A stretch of 64,000 bases of DNA from Mucor racemosus (lineage: Eukaryota > Mucoromycota > Mucoromycetes > Mucorales > Mucoraceae), in assembly GCA_027405735.1 (NCBI GenBank), contig JAPEHQ010000001.1:186001-250000 (forward strand), given 5' to 3'. The notes below the pieces were generated by a model. That model worked only from the letters and a program-made list of their open reading frames with translations, ran no database searches and had not been told where the DNA came from. The translations under genes were made by a program, and so were the position numbers. Positions 1 through 11,500 of this stretch are shown piece by piece (position 1 is the first letter of the stretch; the number at the start of each line of letters is the position of its first letter).

Positions 1-1186
1 GAAATTCAATCTCATTCAACTACAAATGAAGAAGATCAAGAAACATTGTATGAATATGAGTATGAATACGACGATTATGATGAGTCAACTCTTTGTGATT
101 CATCAAATCAAGATAGTGACAGCAACATCAGTATTCATGAAGATGACTCGGACACAGATGTATCTCAACCACAAAAATGGTCATTCATGCGGGGCCTATT
201 CTCGAAATTAAGATTGCATAGCAATAACCAACAATCTTCATCATTGGCCCCACAGCAGCAGCATCATCATCAAGAATTTGGAGACGCTTCACCTTTTCTA
301 AGTGCATATGGTACATTAATGAACAAGTGCATTGGAGAAGGTGTATCTGCTACTGTTCAATTAACGCAAAGACAACAAGATGATGCTTTATTTGCTGTCA
401 AAATATTTCGAAAACGTAAAAGAAGTGAGATATTGACAAGCTATATGAAAGCATTAGCAGGTGAATTTTGTATCGCTTCTGCTTTGAATCATCAAAACAT
501 TGTTAAAACGTTGGATTTTGTACGTATGGATAATGATCATGAAAGATATTGCATTGTAATGGAGTTTGTAAGTGTAGCTTATAATAATGTATAGTAATTT
601 CATAAACCTAAACAATTTGAATTAGTGCCCAGAAGGTGACATGTACACTCTTATCAAACTTGGCAAACTACAAGATGCAGAAATCTACTCTTACTTCAAA
701 CAGCTGTTACAAGGCTTAAACTATTTACATTCTCTCGGCGTTGCTCATCGAGATTTGAAACCAGAAAACCTATTAATTCACAATGGTCTACTAAAAATAT
801 CAGATTTTGGGTCTGCAGATGTATTCCGAGTTGCATGGCAAGAACATAGTCGATTATCTGATGGATTATGCGGTACAACACCTTACATGGCGCCTGAAAT
901 ATTTTTAGATGAAGGATATTGGGCAGCACCTGTTGATGTTTGGGCAGCAGGTATTGTACTTTTCTGCATGAAATTTGATGGGGTTCCATTTGGATCTGCA
1001 TTAATTTCAGATACAAATTATCCCATTTATTTACGTAAACGACCTTTACGACAATATGACCCATTTAACAAATTGGCAAGAGAACCACGTACATTAATGT
1101 ATGCCATGTTGAATCCTGATTGTAATCGCCGTATTACAGTCCAAGATGTATTAAATATGCCTTGGATGCAAACTATTTTATTATAA
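1..1186 (+). CDS. HAL-type serine/threonine kinase (5' end outside window)
   Basis: Protein kinase of the fungal Hal4/Hal5/Npr1 type; in yeast these kinases tune plasma-membrane ion and nutrient transporters (family knowledge). The frame is open to base 1, so the N-terminus lies upstream. Exons 1-567 and 626-1186 flank a phase-0 GT-AG intron of 58 nt (568-625). Visible kinase landmarks: glycine loop GEGVSATV, ATP lysine in AVKIFRKRK, catalytic loop HRDLKPENLL, DFGSAD in place of the usual DFG-L, APE in the activation segment, and a C-lobe ending at the stop. The N-terminal part is acidic with a Tyr/Glu-rich run (EYEYEY) and a QQQHHHQ stretch, probably disordered and regulatory. The stop TAA (1184-1186) touches the stop of the convergent neighbour. 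Kinase identity is firm; the exact HAL subfamily is inferred. Confidence 0.85.
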
Positions 1187-2175
1187 TTACTCTTCCATTT
1201 TTAATTTCAATGTTTGTGGATCATAACCATGAACTCCTAAATCGCTTCTAGTTTCTGATGGATCGTCTAATGTTTGTTCTAAATAAAATGCTAAAAATCC
1301 ATCCTTTGTTAACCATCCCTTTTTGTTGGCTCCAAATCTTAAACCCATTTGACGTAAAAATGCAGGTGGTGGATGTGCTCCATTTGTAGTAAAAATAAAA
1401 GCACCTAGTTCTTTTGCATTCAAGGTTCCATCCTTATCTGCATCAAATTTATTGAATACTTCCTCAAGTACTTGTGTTAATGCGTCTGATAACTGATTAT
1501 CTTGCAAAAGCTCTTCTTCTCCTTTGTATCCTTTTACAATGCGTTCAATTTCTTCTTCCAAAACTATACTGAATATTAATAAACAAGACAATAAACCACC
1601 AACAATATAACTTTACCATCCACTGGTTCGAAATTAGGATCAACTGCTCTACTCATTTCTAATAGGACAATTGCTTCTTCCAATTTGTTCAATACAAACA
1701 AAATAAAACCTAAAATATAGTAACATCCCGCATGTCCAGGAAATACTTCTAAAATCCACATCATTTTGCAAGCAACTTGGACTAGAGTTTCGACATTGCC
1801 GTCTTGTTGAAATGACTCGAGTTGTGTTTGTGCATTAGCATATTCTTGATCAGCTTGATCCATTAAAGCAGTATCGTCATCATTCACTGTGCTATTCTTT
1901 TGTAAATAGTATTTACGCCAATCAGCAGGTTCTTGACTAAATTTCTCGGTTAAAGCAGGATCCAAAGTGAAGCCTGTAGCTGTTGTAAAGATGGTATATA
2001 TTTGAAACAAGTCTCCAAAATCGTGCAAGGTTTTGCTCTTCCAAACATTATTATCTGTAAATACTTGATAAAGTGATTTAGATACTAAAGCAAGTTGAAA
2101 AATATCCTTGGGTTCTAAAATAAATGCTAAATTCTCGATAACAATATCAGGAAATTGTTCAATATGAAAGACCAT
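1187..2175 (-). CDS. F-box and EF-hand protein
   Basis: Two exons, 2175-1617 and 1563-1187, joined over a 53-nt phase-1 intron (donor GTAAAG, acceptor TATAG), give about 311 aa. The first AG (after ATTC) would create an in-frame stop, so the second AG was chosen. Residues about 5-50 (FPDIVIENL ... LALVSKSLYQVF) look like an F-box, which binds Skp1 in SCF ubiquitin ligases. The middle has TPR-like helices. The C-terminal part holds one canonical EF-hand loop, DADKDGTLNAKE, with Ca2+ ligands at positions 1, 3, 5 and 12. The combination suggests a calcium-responsive adaptor, but no function is established. It is convergent with the kinase (stop codons adjacent) and divergent from the RBM25-like gene across 212 bp. 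Confidence 0.75.
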
Positions 2176-2387
2176 TTTTGTTATTTAGTTGATAAAGAAG
2201 GTGAAATTAGTGCTTTTTTTTTTGCACATGGATATTTTTTTTTGAAGGTAAAAAGTGGCTTATGGTTCTCAAGAAGTGCAACCACACCTAAAGAAGGAAG
2301 AGGTGCACCTATCTAATATCATCGTATTAATGGAAAACGGTTTTTTCTTCTTTTTGCTTCCTCTTTCATATAACTAAAACTAATATA
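2176..2387. promoter_or_regulatory. Shared divergent promoter region
   Basis: The 212 bp between the start codons of the F-box/EF-hand gene (minus) and the RBM25-like gene (plus). It contains T-runs (2213-2222 and 2236-2244) and a pyrimidine-rich stretch just before the plus-strand ATG. No clear TATA box was seen. Its role as a bidirectional promoter is inferred from geometry alone. Confidence 0.5.
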
Positions 2388-4326
2388 ATGGATCCTTATA
2401 GAAACAACCAATATGGTATGAATATATTCATGATAAATCCACGTAAATGTGTTTCTAAACTACTCTATATCATTAGGTTTTCGACCACCACCACCATCAC
2501 CCCAAGGCGGATACCCACCAACTCAGTCGCCACAGAGATTACCCCTAAATGGATCGCCTATGGGAACGCCTATTAACACTGCACCACCATCAGCAACAAA
2601 TACACCACCCAGAGATACACAAAAAGATAAATTGAATACTCTGTTTGTAGGTGCTATTGCAGCTGGTGTTTCTGATGATTGGATTGAAACATTACTAAAA
2701 GTAAGAGGACAAGGTTGTAAAATTACACAATCCAACTAAACAATTAAATCATTAGACATGTGGTAATCTGGTTCAATGGAAACGTACCAAAGATCCTTCT
2801 GGAAACCCCAAAGGCTTTGGGTTTGCCACTTACGATGATCCCGATAGTGTATTATGTGCTTTGCGTGTTTTAGGAGGTGAAAAAACCGATGGTGTTACCT
2901 TGAAAGCACAAGATGGCAGTGGTATTGGGAAGAAAATGATTGTAAAAGCAGACGATAATGTACGTTCACATTTAGAAGGATATCAACGCCAACAATTACA
3001 ACAAGATGAAGCTGAAATTGTAGCATCAGATAACGAAAAATATAATCTCGTTCAACAATACATTCATGCTATTATCACAGGTCAGCAACCTTCTAGTAAC
3101 GATGCTGAATCAATTGATAAAGAACTTGCATTCTTCAAGGAACGTGCAGCAGAAAGAGATCATCCACACGATAAACGTGAACGCCCAGATTCCAATGACT
3201 ATCAACAACAACAACAACAACAACAGCAGCAACAGCAAAGAAGACGAGGCGATGGATTTGTGAAAGGACCTACTGAATATCATTCACAACCACCACCACA
3301 ACCACAGCATCAACAAGATATGACAACAGATGAAGATATTGAAAAAAGACGAAAAGAAAAACATGATCGTGATGTTGAAAATGCATATTATCAAAGAGAG
3401 AAACGATTTGAATCAAGAGAAATTCACAAGTTACGTGAATACAAAAAAGACATGAAAAGAGAATTGGAACTAGAGGAAAGAGAAATTAAAGATAAAGCAT
3501 ATTGGCTAGAACGTCTTGCTAATTGGGATGATGATGTAGAAATAGCTAAAGGAGAAGAACCTTATTACCATGATAGATCAAGATGGAGACGTATGAGAGA
3601 AACACAGCGTAGAAGAGAAGATGAACGCGATGAAGAAGATAGACGTAGAGAAATACAAGAAGCTCAAGATGAAAAATCTCGATTAGAAGAAGAAGAAAGA
3701 CGCAAAAAGGATAGTAGATTCTTAAACAGAGAAGCAGATGATGGAAAAATTGCATTAAAACCCACAAAACTTAATTTTAATATGCCAATGAAAAGAAATA
3801 CTTTGGGTGGTGCTGATGAAGACGAAGAGGAGGAAGCTAAAAAGAAGCGTCGTGTACTCGTTCCTTTAGACTATGGAGATATTGATCAAGTCAAGACTGA
3901 TTATGATGACGAAGAACCTTTATCTTCTGAAGAAAGAGCACGAAGAGTTAAAGATTTGATTGATTCTATACCTAGCTCACAAGAAGACTTGTGGAAATAC
4001 ACAGTTAAATGGGATGAATTGAACGAGGTAATATACTTTATTTCAGGTGTGTCTCAATAAATGCTAACGATTTCTTTTTCTTTTTTTTTCAGGATTTGAT
4101 TGATACAAAGCTACATCCATTTATATCCAAGAAAATTGTTGATTTACTAGGCATGGAAGAAGATGATTTAGTGAAATTTGTATTACAATTCATCAGAGAA
4201 AGAAAGGGCCCAGATGAACTTGTGAGTGAATTAGAAGGTGCTTTAGATGAAGATGCTTTGGTATTTGTAATGAAATTATGGAGAGCTCTTATCTTTGAGA
4301 CAGAGAGAAAATACAAGAGATTGTAA
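2388..4326 (+). CDS. RBM25: RBM25-like splicing factor (RRM plus PWI)
   Basis: Nuclear pre-mRNA splicing factor of the RBM25 family (Snu71-related), which associates with U1 snRNP and affects splice-site choice. Four exons: 2388-2415, 2477-2700, 2756-4027 and 4093-4326, about 585 aa. Order of parts: Pro-rich N-terminus (1-60); RRM at about 63-150 with NTLFVGAI as RNP2 and KGFGFATY as RNP1; a Gln run followed by RRRGDG; a long Glu/Arg-rich charged helix region (RE/ER-rich, typical of RBM25); and a C-terminal PWI domain (about 490-585) starting near DLWKYTVKWDELNE and ending KLWRALIFETERKYKRL. The first exon codes for only nine residues plus one base. The last intron has a long T-rich tract before its acceptor. 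Confidence 0.9.
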
Positions 4327-5507
4327 ATCACACTCCTATTATTATCTTTTTGCTTTAAAGGATTTTATCATACTCAAAAAAGTAGTTTTTCCAAGAGGGA
4401 AATATGTAATAATAAACCCTGATATCTGAATGTAGTTCAGATAATTTTTGATTTCTTCTAAATGAAATATTAATATCGAATTAAGAGGTTCATTTGCGAT
4501 GCAACGGTGCTAAAACACTGAAAATTTCGATATTCAACATGTGATAACTCGAGAGTAAAGCGTTTTTTCGGCCTGAAAATCGTCGGAATTGTCTTCAACG
4601 ACCTAGGAGTAGGATATAAACCACTTTTTAGCATTTTGTAGATCAAAAGTGAAAATCGATTTTATCTCTCATTTTTTCCCTGTACTTGTAAGGGTCGAGA
4701 TTTGAGATTTCATAAAAATGAATTTTTGACCTCAAAAATGAGATTTTTTACTATGGTGTTCCTAAGATCAAAATGATTCTAAAGATGCACTTTTTCATAT
4801 GCAAGTATTACACAAAGTTTTTATTATGCAAAATTTCGACTTTTTCTCAAATAATGTAAAATACGGTTATTCGTATTTTTCTCCACAAAAAATTACAGTA
4901 TATTATTTAAAGTAGTACCATTAGATGCATCGCGTTAATTTTCATATAAAACATTAGAAACAAAAGTGGTGTTTGTTTAATGAAATGCGTTGCAATATCC
5001 ATGAAAAGTGTAAAAAAAAAATTTTTGGATGAAAAAAACCCATTTTAAAAACAATCGATTTTAATGTCCGCTAACAGGTTTTTCATCTCTGTATCCTCTT
5101 TCAATGGTTTTTAATGCACAAACTAAAGCTGTAAATACTTTGCAAACTAAAATTAACTCATTGTAAAGATGCTTGAAGTTTCTCTTGCATTTTTTATTTG
5201 CTAAAAAATATAACTGTCTATTTTATACGGCATGTTTCTTAAAATCATGCATAGTAAATTTTCTAACCATGAGCCGATGAGTAGGATATTGCCAACGATA
5301 TGCATAAGCAAATTAACCTAATTACACACTTGTGAAGATCTGCAAGCAGATAAGCAACTAAATAGACTTTCAAATTATGTTTAATTTCATAAAAAAAGAG
5401 AAAGAAAATACTGAAAAAAAGCGGGTACAAAATTGATTCCTAAATTTAATTTCTTATACAAATAGTAATATCATAGCGGAGTGGGGGGGGTATTTAATTG
5501 ACAATGT
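4327..5507. other. Gene-free AT-rich stretch
   Basis: No ORF with coding character on either strand. It begins with the 3' flank of the RBM25-like gene. The rest is AT-rich sequence with short inverted pieces and a G8 run at 5483-5490, near the 3' end of the GSK3 gene. In texture it resembles the dispersed repeats elsewhere in the window, but I could not match it to families A or B. Confidence 0.5.
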
Positions 5508-6949
5508 TTAAACTGTCTTTTGTGAATAATGAGGTGGTACTAATTTAGATAAAAGTTCTGGCCTTACTGATGAAAGCTCTATTATACACACACATATTAT
5601 TAATATAAACCACACATTCCCATAATCCTCAAACAATCAACTTACCTTGCTTTGTAAAATCAAATAATTTTGGCAATTCTAAACCATTCAACATTTTGAC
5701 ATTTGGATCACGTAATTCATTAAAATAAGGATGTGCCATAGCTTCAAAGGCAGTTAATCTTTCATTAGGTGAATATTTCAATAATAATGTAACAAAATCA
5801 ATAGCTTCTTGAGGTGTTTTTGACTTGAATACTTTGGAAAATGGATGTGGTTTGATTTGAGGAAATCGATGCTCTGTATAATTGGGGTTCATGGATAATA
5901 ATTGATCTTTTGTAGGTGTGCCTAATACTTTAATAATTTCTACTAATTGGTCGATACCGCTTTCTCCAGGGAATAAGGGCTGGCATAACATTAATTCGGC
6001 CATAACACAACCTGTTGACCAAATGTCAATTGTAACAGTATAGTTTTGTGCTCCAAATATGAGCTCTGGAGCACGATAATAACGGGAACAAATATAAGAC
6101 ACATTTGGTTCGTCAGGTAAAAGCATTTTAGCACTATATATGCGTAAAAAAAAAGATAAACAATTATGCCCATATATCACGCTCTCAAATATACATACCT
6201 TCCAAAATCGCATAATTTAACTACACCGGTAGCTGGATCCATAAGTAAGTTTTGTGGTTTGATATCACGATGGCAAATGCCGACAGAATGAATATAAGCA
6301 AGTGAACGTAAAATTTGATATGTATACAACTTTATATAGAGAGGCGGCATTAATTGTTTCGATTTAGCGTAATGTCTTGTCGCACGATATAAAGTTTCAG
6401 GTATATATTCTAAAACTAAATTTAGGTAAACTTCTTCTTTCTGACAAGATTTTGTTTAAAAAAAAGTTAATTTCGGCATATTATAACGACACAAATTTAG
6501 GCTTCAATCTTGTTTTACCTTGGAATCACCTTGAGAGTAAAAAAATGCTTTTAAAGAAACTACATTTTGATGAGAAATAGTTTTCATTATCTGCAATTCA
6601 CGATTCTATATTTATTACACATTTCATTAGATCTCTCCTATTCATTTCATTATTGAATTATCAATTTACCTTGAATCTTTTATCTTGCAACACTTTTTTA
6701 ATAGCGACATCTTCACCTGTTTGGAGCAATTTGGCTTGGTAAACAACACCAAATGATCCATTTCCAGCTACTTTGTACTTTGTATAATGTAGCTGAATAT
6801 CTTGGCCGGTTTTACCGTCTTTGGCCGAGACTTTAGTAACTTTATGCGGTTCTGCTATTGGATTAGAAAAGAGTGTTGGGTTAATATATAAATCTAAAAC
6901 TTTATATGTCTACATCAAATATCGTACCTGATAATTTTAGGCCATTCAT
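5508..6949 (-). CDS. GSK3: Glycogen synthase kinase 3
   Basis: CMGC-family kinase GSK3 (shaggy/Rim11/Skp1 type), acting in stress, morphogenesis and nutrient signalling. Six exons on the minus strand: 6949-6928, 6854-6670, 6605-6519, 6440-6199, 6133-5646 and 5578-5508; phases agree and give 364 aa, normal for a fungal GSK3. Visible motifs: [34 protein letters not shown], and the activation-loop segment [15 protein letters not shown] with the conserved regulatory tyrosine. The C-terminal exon was found beyond the last long ORF: donor GCAAG/GTAAG joins to AG/AGCTTTC, giving a tail starting ELSSVRPEL and containing LVPPH as in known GSK3s. The first exon encodes only MNGLKLS plus one base. Confidence 0.93.
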
Positions 6950-6963
6950 TTTTTATGTATAAA

Positions 6964-7047
6964 ATGAATGAAAAAGAAGAGTAAAAGAAAAAGAGAAAGA
7001 GAAAGAAAGAGAGAGAGAAAGAAAGAGAGGGAGAGGGGGAAAAAAGG
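6964..7047 (+). repeat. GA-rich (purine) tract upstream of GSK3
   Basis: About 80 nt of almost pure GA on the plus strand (GAGAAAGAGAAAGAAAGAGAG type), i.e. a CT-rich tract in the 5' leader or promoter of the minus-strand GSK3 gene. Pyrimidine-rich leaders are common in fungal genes; a regulatory role is inferred only. Confidence 0.6.
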
Positions 7048-7892
7048 AAAAATACAAATAGGAGAGCAAAGGGCTTCTTGGTTGGTGCGTGCGTGTTTGC
7101 GCGTGTGTGTGATTTTAATAATTATATTTGGGGGTATTAGAGCAAAAAAGCTTGGAAACGTGACATATTTATCACAAAATGAGTTCAAGGGCATATTTTT
7201 GTATTTGTGGTCAAGGATTGTATCATATGATCATTTGTTGTTATTTTTATTTTCATCAAGATGGTTGATTATGATGATATTTTATCTGGTATTTGAAGAT
7301 CGATTAAATGTTTTTTTTTGGAATACAGCATGATTGAATCAAGTTTATGGTAAAGGTTTATAGTACGTAAAAATATCTCTTTGGATACATATCTTGAGAT
7401 TATAACACGCATGTCCCTGTAATGATCACTTGGTTATAAAATTGTTGTCAAGGCTCAAGTTACACACTGCATCATATTGTTCCCAATACACACATCTAAG
7501 CTCACTACATAATGCTGGTTCCTTGTCCCAGTTTGAAGTAGATCAATGTTGTGGCGTACAAATTTCATGATCAGCTAATACAAAATCACAATGTATTTAC
7601 TACAAATTTCAGGTAAAACCCGTTTGGAAACGAGTCAGTAGCCAAGAAAATCACTTTTATTCTTGATTTGATAGATTCGAAAGAACTGAAATGATTCACT
7701 TGATTGTTGTACACGTTTGAGCTGATTATTTAACTTGTGAAACAATAAATGGCTCATCTTTATCGGGCTAAACATTTTCTAAAATGAGAAATGTAGAATT
7801 CATTCTATACATATATTCGTCGTAAAAATAAGAGAAATAAAATTGATAGCACTTTATAGTCGTTTAATGTATTATTAAACAATGTAATATCT
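7048..7892. other. Gene-free upstream region
   Basis: A short alternating G/T tract (about 7081-7110) lies upstream of GSK3. The remainder is AT-rich with no recognisable gene, RNA or repeat copy. Confidence 0.45.
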
Positions 7893-8093
7893 TTATTTTG
7901 AAGTATTTAATGGGCAAATAAATCCTTTGAACATTGAGTGTGTGATCTCTTTGATTCTTTTGTTACGCGCTCCGAGATTAAATACGATGCGTGGACTTTG
8001 TTTGATACAGCAAAAACCAAAAAATAAGGCACCCATAATCACTAGTATCAACAGAGAAAAACAGCCCATTAGTTTTAATGCAATCAATGCCAT
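7893..8093 (-). CDS. Possible small single-pass membrane protein
   Basis: A 66-codon ORF starting at the ATG at 8093 in good context (GAAAATGG). Residues about 5-30 are strongly hydrophobic (CFSLLILVIMGALFFGF), followed by a Cys pair and a basic tail (NLGARNKRIKEI), the layout of a single-pass small membrane protein. The stop codon sits inside an AATAAA-like sequence. No family is recognised, no intron is needed and no homologue is known to me, so it may be a chance ORF in an otherwise empty 2.2-kb gap. Confidence 0.3.
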   Translation of the reverse strand: MALIALKLMGCFSLLILVIMGALFFGFCCIKQSPRIVFNLGARNKRIKEITHSMFKGFICPLNTSK

Positions 8094-8109
8094 TTTCTCC
8101 AAGATTTGA

Positions 8110-9041
8110 ACAATTTACGTGCAATTCCTGACAACAAGAGAAAGTCGCTTTTTTTAAAAGCCAACCATCTTACAGCAGGTAAATGCACTTGATGCAATAT
8201 GTCGTATTGGATTCGGTATTTCGTTACTGAATGTGTAATTTCTGCTCAATTTTGTACCTCCTTAATTGCCTTTTCATGAGAGTAAAGTCGTACATTACGA
8301 TTTCTCAAATATAGCCCAGTAGAGATCAATTGGTTCAATTCTGTTAGCTGGCCTTCCAGTCTTTTCAAAAAGAAACTTTTCGCCAAATTTATCTAATGGC
8401 AACAATTACGCGTTTTACAATTGATAAATTATAAAAATCCGAAGCCAAACATCTGGCAGTGTAGTTTAGTATTGACCCTAATCACAGTTTATATAGTAAT
8501 ATAGTACATCAATTAAAGTTGATTCAAATAAGCAATTACATGCAAAAGTGTGATGTTTTTTCGATACAATTTTATTCAGACTTTATCAATTCCTATCTAT
8601 ACATCGATATAAAAAGACTCCTCTAAAAGCATCTTGTCAACACCACTTGCATAGTGATTGAAATATCCATCTAATACCAAGCTCTTTCGTAATTTTATAT
8701 GCAAGGCATTTGGAAAATCATTTTGATATATGTTTGTGCAGGGTTTTTTAACTTTTTATATAAGTTTATTTCGTAACAAAGAGTCTTTAGTTTTAACTTG
8801 CGATATCATCTATGCACTTATATTTATGTGTAAAAAAAACAGAAGCTATCTCTACAGATAAATAAAGTTTGAATCTTTTTATATAATACAATCGTAAAAA
8901 ATGTTAAGCTTTATGACTGTAAGTTATAGGGCATGTACATTTAAAAATAAAACCTGAATAAGGGATTCAATAGAACTATGTACCGAGGGATTTTTTACAT
9001 GTAAGCTCATGATCTGCAACTTACATTTAGGATCTCCAATT

Positions 9042-9042
<1 letters not shown>
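8110..9042. other. Gene-free region
   Basis: AT-rich sequence between the small membrane ORF and the secreted-protein gene, with no coding or RNA feature seen. Confidence 0.45.

Positions 9043-9079
<37 letters not shown>
9043..9079 (+). repeat. A37 homopolymer
   Basis: An uninterrupted run of 37 A residues, the longest homopolymer in the window, about 150 bp upstream of the secreted-protein ATG. It could be a nucleosome-excluding promoter poly(dA:dT) tract or the tail of a retroposed sequence. Assembly length error is also possible for a run this long. Confidence 0.9.
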
Positions 9080-9081
<2 letters not shown>

Positions 9082-9227
9082 ATATAAACTATCATTTGAA
9101 TTCATAAACTTTGTATCTTCATTTATATAAATTATAGTAAGTAAAAATTAATTTAATAGATATACATCATGAATTTGCATTAATAATTTAAAATAATAAC
9201 CGTTATAAAGTTTTATACGGTACAGAA

Positions 9228-9500
9228 ATGTTGAGCAAGTCTTATTTAATGTTGGTGATTGCCCTCCTCCTCTCTTGCGTTGTTGCTGAAAAATTCATAA
9301 CGATCAACGGTCAGCAACAGATGAATTTAGTGAGTGACAAATGTTTTCAAGTGAAAAAAGCATCATTATACGACGTAACAAATGGTAGTGGAGGAGTTCT
9401 TCATTTATATACTGTACCTGGATGTCATGGACCAAGTAACACAATGAAGTCATCCGAAGTAAAAAAGTACGCCCATTTAGTATCCTTCAAATATACTTGA
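9228..9500 (+). CDS. Small secreted protein, 90 aa
   Basis: Single-exon ORF of 90 aa. Residues 1-20 form a clear signal peptide (basic start, core LMLVIALLLS, cleavage likely after CVVA). The mature part is about 70 aa with two cysteines (DKCFQV and VPGCHGP) that could form one disulfide. The pattern KCF ... VLHLYT ... GC.G ... FKY is faintly like small beta/gamma-crystallin-type secreted proteins, but this is a weak resemblance. AATAAA occurs shortly after the stop (around 9524). No neighbour clarifies its role; it could be a cell-wall or effector-like protein. Confidence 0.65.
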   Translation: MLSKSYLMLVIALLLSCVVAEKFITINGQQQMNLVSDKCFQVKKASLYDVTNGSGGVLHLYTVPGCHGPSNTMKSSEVKKYAHLVSFKYT

Positions 9501-10054
9501 ATATAATTTACAAACTACTCAGTTAATAAAGCTTATCTATATATTAAATAGCGTATATATACCAAACATACAGCTATTTTGTTTAATAATATGAGAAATT
9601 AGGAACATCCAAAACTTCCTTGTTAATGCAACTTGAAAAGGAGATTTTTACTGCATAAGAATAATGTTTGTAAACTGCCGCCCATGGATCTACAGCGCAT
9701 TTTGAGGATTATAAGCGAAAACAAAAACGCAAATAATATTTTCTGCAATAAGTGTAAATTGCCTTCTCTATCATGTGCAGTCCTCTTGAATATAGCTTAA
9801 TTTTTTTATAATAACTGTTTGAAAAATGAATATATATACATAGCGTAAAATTGGAATGCATCATGTCATATCTACTTCATTTTGAATAGTGTATGATATA
9901 ATTATATACTAAATGAATGCATGTTTACCCATAAATAAAGACAGAAATATAATATATATACGCGAGAGGTTCAGCTATTCAAAAAGTAGTTGTCGCAATT
10001 ATAGCGCTTAATAGGCCTGTTTTCAAAAGAATTAATTTACATAGTTGACAATCT
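9501..10054. other. Gene-free region
   Basis: 3' flank of the secreted-protein gene followed by AT-rich DNA up to the left end of repeat A copy 1. Nothing else recognised. Confidence 0.45.
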
Positions 10055-11500
10055 TCAAATCAGGGCGTGCTCTTTTTTCTATAACTAACCTCATAATAAA
10101 AATTTTTTAGGATATACCTCAGATATCACAAAATAGATATAAATTAGTCGCATTATGCTAGCTATTCCTGAATTCATGTTATATTTTATGAAAAGCTCAA
10201 AAACACGTAAAATCCACTGCTTTTTCCTTGAAAACTGGGTTTCACTTTTCATCGCTGCTATACTTTTTTTTTCACAAAATAACACCAAGAAAAAATTATA
10301 TGCCAATGTACCTGCGATATTCAGCTTTAATCCAAAAATAAGTATCCGGAAATATCCTACTTTTTGCAGGTGGTATTAATTTTTCAATGCTACTGTTTCA
10401 GATTTTTTACGCGTATTTTACTGCTAATGGGTTGAAAACTTTGAGGCTTCATATCTCTAGAAAAAATTAAGTTATACTAACACTTTTTAATAATAAAATT
10501 TACTTATTTTAAAGCGCTCTATAACATATTGGAATATAAAAAAATTCTAAGCACTTTTATTTTTTTCATTTTTTTGACATTTCTATAGTAGGTTTCAAAA
10601 TGTTGGTTACATTGAGCAACATTTTTTTTACATTCATATTATCAAGCTCATTGAGCTCTCTTAGACCCAACTTAGTTTTTTTAAAAATATTGATTTTTCG
10701 TGGAGATATCCTCAAAAATGTGTACAAAAAGGTACCTCCATTTCTAGCTTCCATTTTTCCCTTATATACCCTCATCCCAAATTCTGAATCTGAAAAAAAT
10801 TTGGACAAACATCTTGTTTTCTCTACAAAAAATGCAGCTAGAAGATTTTGCAATAGCGCGTTCGACAGATAATGTTTTTGATTATTATTTCAATTTACTA
10901 TATTTTAAATATAATTATAAAACGTAATGTGTATCTTCAAAAAACCTCCAAAATTTCAATTGCATTTTGCGCACAATTTAATGTAGAATACTTGTTTATT
11001 TTTTATTTAGGTAGATGCAGAATCCAAAACTGTACAAAAACTATTTAATACGCTAGGTTGACTTACTTTTCAGCTCATCAGCCATTAAACGATTTTGTTT
11101 TTTTGAATCATTTTTCGTTCATTTCAACAAATAAATTTTGGAACCCCGTGATGATAGACTTTAAGCTGTGATAAGAAACTATTATTTTGGTTATCTCGAT
11201 GAAAAATCAATATTTTTCGCTGAAACAAAAAATGCAGATTAGGTTTGAGTTGGATCTATCTTGTGAATGCAAAAAATTTATACTCCAATTTTGGTTCTCA
11301 ATTTGTTAATCAATTTTAAGTTAATCCTGCTGATCAATTTTGGTCAATGTTTGGCCAGTGCATTTATATTCTGGTATTAACTCTTCTACTTTTGGACAAG
11401 TATCAATGGCTCATAGAGAGAAGGTACATCTTTTTTTGAATATTTGACGTAATTCGACCCAATAATATTGGGTGAAAACATTCAAAAACCATGTGAAATC
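10055..11500 (+). repeat. Dispersed repeat family A, copy 1
   Basis: First of five copies of an unclassified dispersed repeat. The most conserved core is around 10700-10800 (block CCCTCATCCCAAATTCTGA). Ends were judged by eye against the other copies: the left end is near AAATC(G)GGG(C)GTG, and the right end extends through a section shared only with copy 5 (about 11250-11500). Long ORFs are open on both strands of the core (10600-10872 plus, 10566-10853 minus). No transposase motif, terminal inverted repeat or target duplication was identified. Confidence 0.75.

Noticed and set aside
696..1064. 122-codon minus-strand ORF inside the kinase gene
   Set aside because: Lies antisense to the conserved kinase catalytic domain; its translation has no coding character.
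10600..10872. 90-codon plus-strand ORF in repeat A as a gene
   Set aside because: The same region is open on both strands in repeat copies and lies inside a dispersed repeat; listed as part of the repeat, not as a gene.
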